A stretch of DNA of 64,000 bases from Phenylobacterium sp. (GCF_016124325.1 NZ_WGNY01000029.1:35444-99443), one strand, 5' to 3'. Counted from the stretch's first letter, positions 1-9,758 are shown. Notes: a model not told the origin generated them from the letters alone. Translations and numbers: made by a program.

Positions 1-2
1 TC

Positions 3-1544
3 TTCGACGGCGAGATCGTGCCGCTGAACGTCGACGGCATCGAGAGCGGCGACACGACCGAGGGCCACCGCTTCATGGGCTCGGGCCAGCCGTTCAAGGC
101 GCGCGACTTCGAGACCTACGCCGACAAGCTGGCCAAGCACTACGTCGTGCTGGATCCCGATGAGCGGAAGGCGCGCATCCTCGACGCGGCCCGCACCCTC
201 TGCTTCGCCCGCAACCTGGAACTGGTCGAGGACCAGGGCCTGCTGGACGAGGTGGCCGGCCTCGTGGAATGGCCCGTGCCGGTGCTGGGCGACATGGACC
301 CGGCCTTCCTCGATCTGCCCGCCGAGGTGATCCGCACCTCCATGCGCGTGCACCAGCGCTACTTCGCGGTGCGCGACCCGCGGAACGGCAAGCTGGCGCC
401 CCACTTCATCACCGTGGCCAACATCGACGCCACCGACGGCGGCAAGACGATCGCCAAGGGCAACGCCAAGGTGCTGTCGGCCCGCCTGGCCGACGCGCGG
501 TTCTTCTGGGAGGAGGACAAGCGCGTCCGCCTTGAGGATCGGCTGGAGAAGCTGAAGGGCGTCACCTTCCACGCCAAGCTGGGCACGATGTACGACCGCG
601 TGCAGCGGATCGTCAGCCTGGCCGAACAGCTCGCCCCCTATCTGGGCGACGACGCCGTGCGCTCCAAGGCGGCCGAGGCCGCCAGCCTCTGCAAGTCGGA
701 CCTCGTCTCGGGCGTAGTGGGCGAGTTCCCCGAACTGCAGGGCGTCATGGGCGGCTACTACGCCCAGCACGAGGGCCTGGACCCCGAAGTGGTCGAGGCG
801 ATCCGCGACCACTACCGCCCGCAGGGCCCCAGCGACGCGGTCCCGACCACGCCGGCCGCCGCCACCGTGGCCCTGGCCGACAAGCTGGACACGCTGGTGA
901 GCTTCTTCGCCATCGGCGAGAAGCCGACCGGCTCGCGCGACCCCTTCGCCCTGCGCCGCGCGGCCCTGGGCGTGATCCGGATCGTGCTGGCGACGGGCGT
1001 GCGCCTGCCGCTCAAATCGTCCGTCTCCGACGAACTGCTCGCCTTCTTCGCCGACCGCCTGAAGGTCCAGCTTCGCGACGACGGCCAGCGGCACGATCTG
1101 GTCGACGCGGTGTTCGCGCTGGGCGACGACGACCTCGTGCGGATCGTGGCGCGGGTGCAGGCGCTGGCCGCCTTCCTCACGACGGAGGATGGCGCGAACC
1201 TGCTGGCCGGGTACAAGCGCGCCGTGAATATCCTGAAGGCCGAGGAGAAGAAGGGACCGCTGCCCACCGGCGCGCCCAGGCCCGCGAACCCGGAGCCCGA
1301 GGAGCGGGACCTGATCGCGGCGGTCGAGACGGCGCAAGGCGAGCTGGGCGCGATGCTGGCCCGCGAGGATTTCGCCGGGGCGATGACGGCTCTGGCGGCG
1401 CTTCGTGCGCCCGTCGACGCCTTCTTCGACAAGGTGTTAGTGAATTCGGATGTACCGGAAGAGCGGGAAAACCGCCTGCGCCTTTTGGCGACGGTCAAGG
1501 ACGCCATGGGCCAGGTGGCGGACTTCTCTCAGATCACTGGCTGA
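3..1544 (+). CDS. glyS: Glycyl-tRNA synthetase beta subunit, 5' end cut by window edge
   Basis: This is the beta chain of the tetrameric (alpha2beta2) bacterial glycyl-tRNA synthetase, which charges tRNA-Gly in the cytoplasm. The frame is open from the left edge, so about 514 C-terminal residues of a roughly 690-residue protein are visible. Family signatures seen are GDTTEGHRF near the start, the RDPFALRRAALGVIRI block, and the C-terminal anticodon-binding region ending in ENRLRLLATVKDAMGQVADF. The stop lies 18 bp before ppdK, so the two may be co-transcribed. The internal GTG at 18 is not a real start. Confidence 0.96.
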   Translation, partial: FDGEIVPLNVDGIESGDTTEGHRFMGSGQPFKARDFETYADKLAKHYVVLDPDERKARILDAARTLCFARNLELVEDQGLLDEVAGLVEWPVPVLGDMDPAFLDLPAEVIRTSMRVHQRYFAVRDPRNGKLAPHFITVANIDATDGGKTIAKGNAKVLSARLADARFFWEEDKRVRLEDRLEKLKGVTFHAKLGTMYDRVQRIVSLAEQLAPYLGDDAVRSKAAEAASLCKSDLVSGVVGEFPELQGVMGGYYAQHEGLDPEVVEAIRDHYRPQGPSDAVPTTPAAATVALADKLDTLVSFFAIGEKPTGSRDPFALRRAALGVIRIVLATGVRLPLKSSVSDELLAFFADRLKVQLRDDGQRHDLVDAVFALGDDDLVRIVARVQALAAFLTTEDGANLLAGYKRAVNILKAEEKKGPLPTGAPRPANPEPEERDLIAAVETAQGELGAMLAREDFAGAMTALAALRAPVDAFFDKVLVNSDVPEERENRLRLLATVKDAMGQVADFSQITG

Positions 1545-1562
1545 CGAGGGACTGCGAAGACG

Positions 1563-4256
1563 ATGGCCGAGACGATGGTGAAGACGCGTTGGGTCTATGC
1601 CTTCGGCGGGGGGGCGGCCGACGGCGATGCGTCGATGAAGAACCTGCTGGGCGGCAAGGGCGCCAACCTGGCGGAGATGTCGTCGCTGGGCCTGCCGGTG
1701 CCGCCGGGCTTCACCATCACCACCGAGGCCTGCACCCACTACTACGCCAACGGCCGCAGCTATCCGGCCGAGCTGGAGGCGCAGGTCGCCACCGGCCTGG
1801 CCAAGGTGGAGGAGCTGACCGGCAAGAGCTTCGGTGACGCGGCCAATCCGCTGCTGGTGTCGGTGCGATCGGGCGCGCGGGCCTCGATGCCGGGCATGAT
1901 GGACACCGTCCTAAACCTGGGCCTGAACGACGCGACCGTCGACGGCCTGGCCAAGCTCTCGGGCGACCGCCGCTTCGCCTTCGACAGCTACCGCCGCTTC
2001 ATCCAGATGTACTCGAACGTGGTGCTGGGCCTCGACCACCACATGTTCGAGGAGATCCTCGACGACCATAAGGACCGCCTGGACGTCCACGTGGACACCG
2101 GGCTGACCGCCGAGAACTGGGAAGCCGTCGTCGCGGACTACAAGCAGGCCGTCGAGCAGGAGCTGGGCGAGCCCTTCCCGCAGGACCCGAAGGCCCAGCT
2201 CTGGGGCGCGATCGGCGCCGTGTTCGCCAGCTGGATGAACGACCGGGCCAAGTTCTACCGGCGCATGCACGACATCCCCGAAAGCTGGGGCACGGCCGTG
2301 AACGTCCAGTCGATGGTGTTCGGCAACATGGGCGACGGCTCGGCCACCGGCGTGGCCTTCACCCGCAATCCGTCGACCGGCGACAACCGGCTGTACGGCG
2401 AGTTCCTGATCAACGCCCAGGGCGAGGACGTGGTGGCGGGCATCCGCACGCCGCAGCCCCTGACCAAGGTGGCGCGCGAGGAGATGGGCGAGACCAATCC
2501 CTCGATGGAGGAGGCGCTGCCCGAGGTCTTCGCCCAGTTCAAGGAAGTCGTGGGAACGCTCGAGAAGCACTACCGCGACATGCAGGACATCGAGTTCACG
2601 GTCGAACAGGGCCGGCTCTACATGCTGCAGACCCGCAACGGGAAGCGCACGGCCAAGGCGGCGCTGAAGGTGGCGGTGGACCTCGCCAATGAAGGCCTGA
2701 TCACCAAGGAAGAGGCGGTGATGCGCGTCGAGCCGGCCTCGCTCGACCAGCTGCTGCACCCCACCATCGACCCGGCCAGTCCACGCGACGTGATCGCCAC
2801 CGGCCTGCCGGCCAGCCCCGGCGCGGCCACCGGCAAGGTGGTGTTCACCGCCGAGGAGGCCGAGAAGCTGGGCGGTTCGGGCGAGGCGGTGATCCTGGTG
2901 CGCGAGGAAACCTCGCCCGAGGACATCCGCGGCATGGACGCCGCCCGCGGCATCGTCACCGCCCGCGGGGGCATGACCAGCCACGCCGCGGTGGTGGCGC
3001 GCGGCATGGGCCGTCCCTGCGTCTCCGGCGCGGGCGAAATCCATATCGACGCCCGGGCCGGCGAATTCCGGGCCCGCGGCAAGACCATCCGCGCCTACGA
3101 CATCGTCACCATCGACGGCTCGACCGGCGAGGTGCTGCAGGGCGCGGTGAAGATGATCGAGCCCGAGCTGTCGGGCGACTTCGGCGCGCTGATGGGCTGG
3201 GCCGACCAGGTGCGCCGGCTGAAGGTGCGCGCCAACGCCGAGACCGCGCTCGACGCCTCGACCGCCCGCCAGTTCGGCGCGGAGGGCATCGGGCTGTGCC
3301 GCACCGAGCACATGTTCTTCGACCCGGCGCGGATCGCCGCCGTGCGCGAGATGATCCTGGCCGACGACGTGGCCGGCCGGAAGGCGGCGCTCGCCAAGAT
3401 CCTGCCGATGCAGCGGGCCGACTTCGTCGAGCTGTTCAAGATCATGGAAGGCCTGCCGGTCACCATCCGCCTGCTCGATCCGCCGCTGCATGAGTTCCTG
3501 CCGCACACCGAGGAGGACGTGCAGTCTGTGGCCGAGGCCACCGGGCTCGATCCGGCCAAGCTGCTGCGCCGCGCCCAGGAGATGCACGAGGTGAACCCGA
3601 TGCTGGGCCACCGCGGCTGCCGGCTGGGGGTTTCGTACCCCGAGATCTACGAGATGCAGGTGCGGGCGATCATGGAGGCCGCCTGCGAGGTGGCCGCCGA
3701 GGGCCGCCCGGCGCCGATCCCGGAGATCATGCACCCGCTGGTGGCCAAGGGCGAGGAGATGAAGTTCCTCCGCGACCTCACCGACCGCACCGCCAAGGCG
3801 GTGATCGCCGAGCAGAAGCGAGAGATCGACTACAAGGTCGGCACCATGGTCGAACTGCCGCGCGCCGCGATCCGCGCCGGCGACCTGGCCGAGAACGCCG
3901 AGTTCTTCTCGTTCGGGACCAACGACCTGACCCAGACGACGTTCGGCATCAGCCGCGACGATTCCGGCCGCTTCCTGAACGCCTATATCGAGAAGGGGAT
4001 CTTCGAGAAGGACCCCTTCGTCAGCCTCGACCAGGACGGCGTGGGCGACCTGATCCGCATCGCCGCCGAGCGCGGCCGCGCGGTGCGTCCCGACGTGAAG
4101 CTGGGCATCTGCGGCGAGCACGGCGGCGACCCGGCCTCGATCGACTTCTGCGAGAAGGTGGGCCTCGACTACGTGAGCTGCTCGCCCTATCGCGTGCCGA
4201 TCGCCCGCCTCGCCGCGGCCCAGGCCGCCATCGGCGAGCGCGAGAAAGACCGCTAG
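1563..4256 (+). CDS. ppdK: Pyruvate, phosphate dikinase
   Basis: The enzyme interconverts pyruvate, ATP and Pi with PEP, AMP and PPi in the cytoplasm. At 897 residues it has the usual PPDK length. Domains in order are an N-terminal ATP-grasp nucleotide-binding part (GGKGANLAEMSSLGLPVPPGF near the start), the swivelling phosphohistidine domain with GGMTSHAAVVARG (phospho-accepting His474), and a C-terminal PEP/pyruvate TIM barrel with the catalytic Cys850 in GICGEHGGDP. It follows glyS by 18 bp. No truncation or frameshift is seen. A very long antisense frame over it is a GC-bias shadow. Confidence 0.97.
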   Translation: MAETMVKTRWVYAFGGGAADGDASMKNLLGGKGANLAEMSSLGLPVPPGFTITTEACTHYYANGRSYPAELEAQVATGLAKVEELTGKSFGDAANPLLVSVRSGARASMPGMMDTVLNLGLNDATVDGLAKLSGDRRFAFDSYRRFIQMYSNVVLGLDHHMFEEILDDHKDRLDVHVDTGLTAENWEAVVADYKQAVEQELGEPFPQDPKAQLWGAIGAVFASWMNDRAKFYRRMHDIPESWGTAVNVQSMVFGNMGDGSATGVAFTRNPSTGDNRLYGEFLINAQGEDVVAGIRTPQPLTKVAREEMGETNPSMEEALPEVFAQFKEVVGTLEKHYRDMQDIEFTVEQGRLYMLQTRNGKRTAKAALKVAVDLANEGLITKEEAVMRVEPASLDQLLHPTIDPASPRDVIATGLPASPGAATGKVVFTAEEAEKLGGSGEAVILVREETSPEDIRGMDAARGIVTARGGMTSHAAVVARGMGRPCVSGAGEIHIDARAGEFRARGKTIRAYDIVTIDGSTGEVLQGAVKMIEPELSGDFGALMGWADQVRRLKVRANAETALDASTARQFGAEGIGLCRTEHMFFDPARIAAVREMILADDVAGRKAALAKILPMQRADFVELFKIMEGLPVTIRLLDPPLHEFLPHTEEDVQSVAEATGLDPAKLLRRAQEMHEVNPMLGHRGCRLGVSYPEIYEMQVRAIMEAACEVAAEGRPAPIPEIMHPLVAKGEEMKFLRDLTDRTAKAVIAEQKREIDYKVGTMVELPRAAIRAGDLAENAEFFSFGTNDLTQTTFGISRDDSGRFLNAYIEKGIFEKDPFVSLDQDGVGDLIRIAAERGRAVRPDVKLGICGEHGGDPASIDFCEKVGLDYVSCSPYRVPIARLAAAQAAIGEREKDR

Positions 4257-4308
4257 GTCCTTCCCGGATCGGGCGGGCGAGGCGGAGGCGTCTGCGCCCC
4301 GACGGGCT

Positions 4309-4653
4309 CTAGGTCGTCCTGCTGGAGATCTGGATCGGATTGCCGTCGGGATCGGCGCCGTCGCACATGTCGAAGTTGGCGGTCGATGTCACGGGACCCA
4401 ACCCTTTCATGCCCCGGGTGACGAGGTTCGTCCGGGCGACGGCGACATCGGCGGCGAAGAACACCAGCTTGGGCGGCCTCGCGCCGATCTTGGGGCGGCC
4501 GGCGTGCAGGGCCAGATTGCAGCCGCCGGCGTCGAATTCCACCCATCCGGGTTCATGGCCGATCGCCCGAAGGCCGATCACCTGCTCATAGAACGCCGCC
4601 AGGCGCGGTAGGTCGGCCGTGAAGACGATGATCCGGCGAAGGGCGAGCTGCAT
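4309..4653 (-). CDS. VOC (glyoxalase/bleomycin-resistance-fold) family protein
   Basis: A 114-residue single-domain protein. The N-terminus RRIIVFTADLPRLAAFYEQVIGL and the C-terminal half ending DGADPDGNPIQIS are typical of the vicinal oxygen chelate fold, which forms metal-binding sites or binds small ligands. Metal ligands cannot be assigned with confidence and the substrate is unknown. It is a lone gene converging on ppdK. Its stop codon lies in the 11-mer at 4301-4311, which reappears exactly at 40644-40654, where it also holds the stop of the converging gene. Confidence 0.8.
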   Translation of the reverse strand: MQLALRRIIVFTADLPRLAAFYEQVIGLRAIGHEPGWVEFDAGGCNLALHAGRPKIGARPPKLVFFAADVAVARTNLVTRGMKGLGPVTSTANFDMCDGADPDGNPIQISSRTT

Positions 4654-4749
4654 GACGTGTCCTGTTCGACGCTGCTCCCGAATAGGCCGGCAGACATTTT
4701 TTTTGGCAACGCCATTCTTGCCGTTCCCGCCGCGGTGGGCCGGGCGATC

Positions 4750-6471
4750 CTACCAGCTCCAGTCGGCGGCGCTCTTGCGGCAGCCCCCGTCGGACCAGCC
4801 CGTCCAGCCGCGGCCACGCACGACGCGACCGGGCCGCGCGTCGGTGGCCACGCCGTGTTCGAGCGCGAGCTGGCCGTTGACCACCACCTCGCTGACGCCG
4901 GTGGCGAGCTGCTGGGGCTTCTCGTAGGTGGCGTGGTCCTGGATCGTGGCGGGATCGAAGACCACGATGTCGGCGTAGGCGCCGGCCTTCAGCATGCCGC
5001 GGTCGTGCAGGCCGAGGTTATGGGCGGGCAGGGCGGAGAGCTTGCGCACCGCCTCGCTCAGGGTGATCCGCTTCTCGTCGCGCACATACTTGGCCAGCAC
5101 CCGGGCGAAGTTGCCGTAGGCGCGCGGGTGGGTGGACGACAGGAGGAACGGGCCCTCGGGCGCCTGGCCCTCGGCGTCGGAGCCGAAGCTGACGTAGGGC
5201 AGGGCGACCTCGCGGGCGACATTCTCCTCGCTCATCAGGAAGTAGATCACCTGCACGCGGCTGCCGTCCTCGATCACCAGGTCGATGGCCGCGTCCTGGG
5301 GACTGACGCCGCGCATCCTGGCCACCTCGGCGAGGGTCTTGCCGGTCAGCGGCTTGAGCGCGGGGTTCTTGAAGCCCACCAGCAGCGTGCCCTCGGCGCC
5401 GGCGCTGCGCTGGAGGTTCTCGAACCCGGGCGTGGGCGAGCGCATCTCGGCCAGCACCTTGGCGCGGATCGTCGGGTCCTTCAGGCGGGCGATCCAGGCC
5501 TCCACGCCGCCGGCCTGCACCCAGGTGGGCATGGCCGCGTCCAGCCCCGTGGAGCCGGCGGTGTAGGTGTACATGTCGGCGGTGATCCGTTGGCCGGCGG
5601 CCCGGGCGGCCTCGATGTGGGCCAGGGCCTCGTCCAGCTTGTTCCAGTTCTCCTTGCCGCTGGCCTTGAGGTGGTAGATTTCGGCCGGCGCGCCCGATCG
5701 TCGCGAGATCTCGATCAGTTCGTCGATCGCCGGGATCAGCCGCGCGCCTTCCGAGCGCATGTGGCTGATGTACATGCCGCCGCAGCGGCCGGCCTCGGTC
5801 ATCAGGGCGGCCAGTTCGTCGGTCTTGGCGAAGGTGCTGGGCGCGTAGATCAGCGACGAGCCGACGCCCATGGCGCCGTCCTCCATCGCCTTGCGGACGA
5901 TGCCACGCATCCGATCGAGCTGGGCGGGCGAGGGGGCGACGTCGCCTTCGCCCAGGACGTTCACCCGCACCGTCCCGGCCCCGACGAACGACGCCACGTT
6001 CATCGACACGCCCTTCAACTCCAGGAAGCGCAGATACTCGTCCAGGGTGGTCCAGGTGATCGGGTATTTGATGTCGCCCTGACGCTGGAGTTCGAGCGCC
6101 TTCATCTGCGGCGTCAGCGGCCCCATCGACGAGCCTTCGCCCATCACCTCCAGCGTGATCCCCTGGCTCAGTTCCGACAGGCCGCGGCCATCCTGGATCA
6201 GGCTCTCGGTGGACCACGACAGCATGTTGATGAAGCCCGGCGACACCGCCTTGCCCGTGGCGTCCACCGTCCTGGCCGCCGCGCCCGCCGGGCAACCGCC
6301 GACGCACACGATCCGGTCGCCCTTCACGCCCACGTCGCCCTTGATCGGCGCCGCGCCCGAACCGTCGTAGATGTCCCCGCCGCGGATCAGCAGGTCGTAA
6401 GCCGGCGGAGCGGGGGCGGCGCCCGTCGTCAGGGCGCTGGCGAGGGCGAGGCCGGCGAGGCGAAGTTTCAT
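4750..6471 (-). CDS. D-aminoacylase-like amidohydrolase, secreted, lacking the usual HxH metal motif
   Basis: A 573-residue amidohydrolase-superfamily protein with an N-terminal signal peptide (about residues 1-19, ending TTGAA), so probably periplasmic. The beta-sandwich start (YDLLIRGGDIYDGSG), His237 (YISHMRSE), His267 (EIYHLK), Asp432 (FGSDAEG) and the C-terminal ADIVVFDP segment match N-acyl-D-amino-acid deacylases. Where the family has PGFIDxHxH this protein reads PGFINMLSW (residues 78-86), so both metal-binding histidines are missing, and no Cys sits at the usual zinc-bridging place (GEGSS, 111-115). It may be a subfamily with a mononuclear or altered site. The substrate is unknown. 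It is divergent from the M48 gene. Confidence 0.85.
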   Translation of the reverse strand: MKLRLAGLALASALTTGAAPAPPAYDLLIRGGDIYDGSGAAPIKGDVGVKGDRIVCVGGCPAGAAARTVDATGKAVSPGFINMLSWSTESLIQDGRGLSELSQGITLEVMGEGSSMGPLTPQMKALELQRQGDIKYPITWTTLDEYLRFLELKGVSMNVASFVGAGTVRVNVLGEGDVAPSPAQLDRMRGIVRKAMEDGAMGVGSSLIYAPSTFAKTDELAALMTEAGRCGGMYISHMRSEGARLIPAIDELIEISRRSGAPAEIYHLKASGKENWNKLDEALAHIEAARAAGQRITADMYTYTAGSTGLDAAMPTWVQAGGVEAWIARLKDPTIRAKVLAEMRSPTPGFENLQRSAGAEGTLLVGFKNPALKPLTGKTLAEVARMRGVSPQDAAIDLVIEDGSRVQVIYFLMSEENVAREVALPYVSFGSDAEGQAPEGPFLLSSTHPRAYGNFARVLAKYVRDEKRITLSEAVRKLSALPAHNLGLHDRGMLKAGAYADIVVFDPATIQDHATYEKPQQLATGVSEVVVNGQLALEHGVATDARPGRVVRGRGWTGWSDGGCRKSAADWSW

Positions 6472-6566
6472 GGGACTCTCCTGTCGCGGCGCAGACTAGC
6501 GCGAATTGGCCGCTGAAAAGCCTCGCCGTAGGTGATCTACTCGCCTGGGAGGGGACAAGCTCAATT

Positions 6567-7778
6567 ATGGCTCAGGGATTCGATCCGGCCGCCGCGACCG
6601 CGGCCTACCTCGCACAACTGCCCCCCGAGGCGCACGCCAAGGCCGAGGCGTACACGCAGGGCGGCCACTGGCTGCTGCTCTGGGGCGCGTTGGTGGGCGT
6701 CTTGTCCGCCTGGCTGATCCTGCGGTCGGGCGTGCTGGTGCGGCTGAGGGCCCGGATCGAGCGGCGCCGGCCGCGACCGGCCCTGGCGGTGGCGGCGGTG
6801 ATCGCCGTCTTCGCCATCGCCGATTTCGTGCTGACCCTGCCCTGGAGCGCCTATGCCGGCTGGTGGCGCGAACACCAGTACGGCCTCACCAGCCAGGCGT
6901 TGGGCGGGTGGCTGGGCGAACAGGTCCTGAATCTTGCCCTCGGCGCGGCGGCCCACGTGATCCTGACCGAGCTGATCTACCTGGCGATCCGGCGACGGCC
7001 GCAGACCTGGTGGATCTGGAGTGGCACGGCCGTGGCCGTGTTCATCGTCTTCATGTTCGTCGTCTCGCCGGTGCTGGTCGAGCCGCTGTTCAACGACTAC
7101 CGGCCCGCCCCGCCGGGACCGGTGCGCGACGCCATCGTCGAGATGGCCGAGGAGAACGGCGTGCCGGCCGACAAGATCCTGATCTACGACGGATCGAGGC
7201 AGTCCAACCGCTACACCGCCAACGTCTCGGGCCTGTTCGGCACGGCGCGGATCGCCATGAGCGACGTGATGTTCAAGAAGAACGCCGACCTGGCCGAGGT
7301 GAAGGGCGTCGTCGGCCACGAGATGGGCCATTACGTGCGCGGTCACGCGTTCGCCTATTCCGCCGCCTTCGGCCTGATGGCGCTGGCGGGGTTCTTCCTG
7401 ATCGACCGGCTCTACCCTCTGGTGCTGCGGCTCGCGGGCGGCCGCGGGGTGGGGTCCATCGCCGACCCGGCCGGCTTTCCGGTGATCGCGATGCTGCTGG
7501 CGGTGCTGGGCCTGCTCGCGACGCCGGCGATCAACACCATCGGCCGCCTGGGCGAAGCCGACGCCGACAGCTTCTCCCTGGAACACGTCGACGAGCCCGA
7601 CGGGCTGGCCCGCGCCCTGGTGAAGACGATCGAGTACCGCGCGGCGACGCCCTCGAAGCTCGAGGAGATCCTGTTCTACGACCATCCCTCGGTGGGCAGC
7701 CGCGTGCGCAAGTGCATGGACTGGAAGGCGGCGCACCCGAAGCCGGCGACGCCGCCCGCCGCGCCTAGCGCTTCCTGA
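6567..7778 (+). CDS. M48 family metallopeptidase, Ste24/CAAX-protease type membrane protein
   Basis: A 403-residue integral membrane zinc protease. The N-terminal part (WLLLWGALVGVLSAWLIL, VAAVIAVFAIADFVLTLPW) gives several membrane segments as in the CAAX prenyl protease N-terminal domain. The zinc motif HEMGH is at residues 251-255 and the downstream glutamate-type motif EADADSFSLE follows two further hydrophobic segments. Such enzymes handle misfolded or specific membrane proteins. There is no prenylation role in bacteria, so the substrate is unknown. Its 3' end overlaps the convergent KAS III-like gene by 14 bp. Confidence 0.92.
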   Translation: MAQGFDPAAATAAYLAQLPPEAHAKAEAYTQGGHWLLLWGALVGVLSAWLILRSGVLVRLRARIERRRPRPALAVAAVIAVFAIADFVLTLPWSAYAGWWREHQYGLTSQALGGWLGEQVLNLALGAAAHVILTELIYLAIRRRPQTWWIWSGTAVAVFIVFMFVVSPVLVEPLFNDYRPAPPGPVRDAIVEMAEENGVPADKILIYDGSRQSNRYTANVSGLFGTARIAMSDVMFKKNADLAEVKGVVGHEMGHYVRGHAFAYSAAFGLMALAGFFLIDRLYPLVLRLAGGRGVGSIADPAGFPVIAMLLAVLGLLATPAINTIGRLGEADADSFSLEHVDEPDGLARALVKTIEYRAATPSKLEEILFYDHPSVGSRVRKCMDWKAAHPKPATPPAAPSAS

Positions 7779-8880
7779 CGAACACCGTGCCGGCCGAATA
7801 GCCCGCGCCGAACGAGCAGATCAGGCCGGTCTCGCCGGCCGCGAAGTCGTCGTTGGCTTTGTGGAAGGCGATGATCGAGCCGGCCGAGGAGGTGTTGGCG
7901 TACTCGTCCAGGATGATCACGTTCTCGGCCCGCGTCGGTTCGCGGCCCAGGACGCGCTTCCCGATCAGCTCGTTCATGTTGATGTTGGCTTGGTGCAGCC
8001 ACAGGCGCTTCAGCCCGTGCGGGTCGATGCCCAGGTCGTTCGCGTGCTCGACGATCATCTCCGAGACCATCGGCACCACCTCGCGGAACACCTTGCGGCC
8101 CTCCTGCACGAACAGCTTGTCGGCCTGGCCCATCCCCTCGGGCGCGGCGCGGTTCAGGAAGCCGAAGTTGTTGCGGATGTTGTTGGAGAACTGGGTCTTG
8201 AGGCGCGTGCCCAGGATGTCCCAGCCGCCCGTGGCGTCTTCGGTCCGCTCGACGATCACCGCCGTGGCCACGTCGCCGAAGATGAAGTGGCTGTCGCGGT
8301 CGCGGAAGTTCAGGTGGCCCGAGCAGATCTCCGGGTTGACCATCAGCACGGCCTTCGCCGAGCCCGAGGTGACGAAGTCGGCCGCGGTCTTGATGCCGAA
8401 GGTGGCCGAGGAGCACGCCACGTTCATGTCGAAGGCGAATCCGTCGATCCCCAGGGCCTGCTGCACCTCGATGGCCATGGCCGGATAGGCGCGCTGCATG
8501 TTGGAGGCCGCGCAGATCACCGCGCCGATCTCGCTGACGGGCTTGCCCCAGCGCGCGATCGCCGCCTTCGCCGCTTCGACGGCGATCTCGGCCAGGACGG
8601 AGATCTGGTCGTTGGGCCGTTCGGGAATGACCGGCCGCATCACCTCGGGGTCGACGAGGCCGGTCTTGTCGACCACGAAGCGGGCCTTGATGCCCGAGGC
8701 CTTCTCGATGAACTCGACGGAGGAGGGCTGGAGCGGCTGGACCTCGCCGGCCTCGATGGCCTCGGCGTTGGCGGCGTTGAAGCGCTCCACATAGGCGTTG
8801 AAGGTTTCGACCAGCTCGGCGTTCGAGAGGCTGTACGGCGGCGTGTAGAGCCCCGTGGCGGCGATCACCGCTTTCGACAT
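7765..8880 (-). CDS. Beta-ketoacyl-ACP synthase III-like (FabH-family) thiolase-fold enzyme
   Basis: A 371-residue cytoplasmic condensing enzyme. The catalytic triad of the FabH family is intact: Cys156 (NVACSSATFGI), His296 (LWLHQANINMNELI) and Asn329 (EYANTSSAGSI). The C-terminal SFGAGYSAGTVFVRK is typical. At 371 residues it is longer than standard FabH (about 320), with an extra stretch near residues 20-60, which points to a FabH paralogue using other acyl primers rather than the main initiation enzyme. No fatty acid synthesis genes adjoin it. Confidence 0.88.
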   Translation of the reverse strand: MSKAVIAATGLYTPPYSLSNAELVETFNAYVERFNAANAEAIEAGEVQPLQPSSVEFIEKASGIKARFVVDKTGLVDPEVMRPVIPERPNDQISVLAEIAVEAAKAAIARWGKPVSEIGAVICAASNMQRAYPAMAIEVQQALGIDGFAFDMNVACSSATFGIKTAADFVTSGSAKAVLMVNPEICSGHLNFRDRDSHFIFGDVATAVIVERTEDATGGWDILGTRLKTQFSNNIRNNFGFLNRAAPEGMGQADKLFVQEGRKVFREVVPMVSEMIVEHANDLGIDPHGLKRLWLHQANINMNELIGKRVLGREPTRAENVIILDEYANTSSAGSIIAFHKANDDFAAGETGLICSFGAGYSAGTVFVRKR

Positions 8881-9077
8881 TCCTGAATTCCTCCCGAAAC
8901 TTGGAGCGTCTGATTAGCACGCTGCGCCGTGGCGTCACGGGGAATGTGGCTTTCGGGCAACGACACCGAACGAACATGTCGCCGCCACAGAACCGGCGGC
9001 CATGCGCCGCGTTTTCCGGCGATCCCGAATGGGCTTGGGCGGGCTGTCCAGGACGCGTACGGAGTACCTCCCCCAAA

Positions 9078-9614
9078 ATGAAAAAGTCTCTCATCGCTGC
9101 GGCCTCGCTGGCCGCCATCGCCGCCGCTTTCCCCGCCGCCAGCCAGGCCCAGACGGCCACGACCGGCGCCTACGCCAACCTGAACCTGGGTCTGGACGAC
9201 CTGGGCTCGCCCGATCTGAAGATCGTGCAGGGCCGCCTCGGCTACCGGTTCAACAACTGGCTGGGCGTCGAGGGTGAAGCCGCGACCGGCCTCAAGGGCG
9301 ACACCGACACCATCGCCGGCGTCGACGTGAGCACCAAGATGCGTCACGAGCTGGCCGGCTATGTGGTGGGCTTCGCGCCGATCAGCCCCAACACCGACCT
9401 CCTGGCCCGCGTCGGCTACGGCACCACGCGCCTGCGGACGACGGTGGGCGGCGTCGCCGATTCGGCGTCGAACGAGTCGTGGAACTACGGCGTCGGCGCC
9501 CAGCACTTCTTCGACGGCGCCAACGGCGTGCGGGTCGACTACACGCGACAGGAGTTCAACCACGACCAAGGCCACGCCAACGTGTGGACCATCGGTTACA
9601 CGCGCAAGTTCTAG
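9078..9614 (+). CDS. Outer-membrane beta-barrel protein (OmpA-like small porin family)
   Basis: A 178-residue precursor starting MKKSLIAAASLAAIAAAF with a clear signal peptide cleaved after SQAQ. The mature part alternates polar and hydrophobic strands (GAYANLNLGLDD, RLGYRFNNWLGVEGEAA, LLARVGYGTTRLR, WNYGVGAQHFF, NGVRVDYTRQEF) and ends in aromatic IGYTRKF, as expected for an eight-stranded barrel inserted by BamA. The frame extends upstream to 8901, but the signal peptide fixes the ATG at 9078. A strong hairpin terminator follows, so it is monocistronic. Confidence 0.88.
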   Translation: MKKSLIAAASLAAIAAAFPAASQAQTATTGAYANLNLGLDDLGSPDLKIVQGRLGYRFNNWLGVEGEAATGLKGDTDTIAGVDVSTKMRHELAGYVVGFAPISPNTDLLARVGYGTTRLRTTVGGVADSASNESWNYGVGAQHFFDGANGVRVDYTRQEFNHDQGHANVWTIGYTRKF

Positions 9615-9666
9615 CGGCGCGGACCCGGGCTTCGGCCCGGTTCCCGGAAACACCGGAGCCCAAGGA

Positions 9667-9700
9667 AAGGCCGCCCTGTCGCAGGGGCGGCCTTCTCCTT
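9667..9700 (+). terminator. Intrinsic-type terminator after the small barrel gene
   Basis: Perfect 10-bp stem AAGGCCGCCC (9667-9676) / GGGCGGCCTT (9685-9694) with an 8-nt loop and a pyrimidine/T-rich tail, 52 bp after the stop. Confidence 0.8.
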
Positions 9701-9758
9701 GACCCTGTGACGGTTTCGCGACCACCTTGCCCGTCCAAAGACGTGGGAGGAAACCGCC

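Noticed and set aside
1911..4121. 736-residue minus-strand frame over ppdK
   Set aside because: Shadow of a high-GC gene: His/Leu/Gly/Asp-rich, no domain, lies antisense to an intact ppdK.
4657..6516. 619-residue plus-strand frame over the amidohydrolase
   Set aside because: Composition typical of antisense frames; the minus strand has signal peptide and family motifs.
8901..9077. Upstream extension of the small barrel protein
   Set aside because: Would bury the signal peptide behind 59 non-conserved residues.
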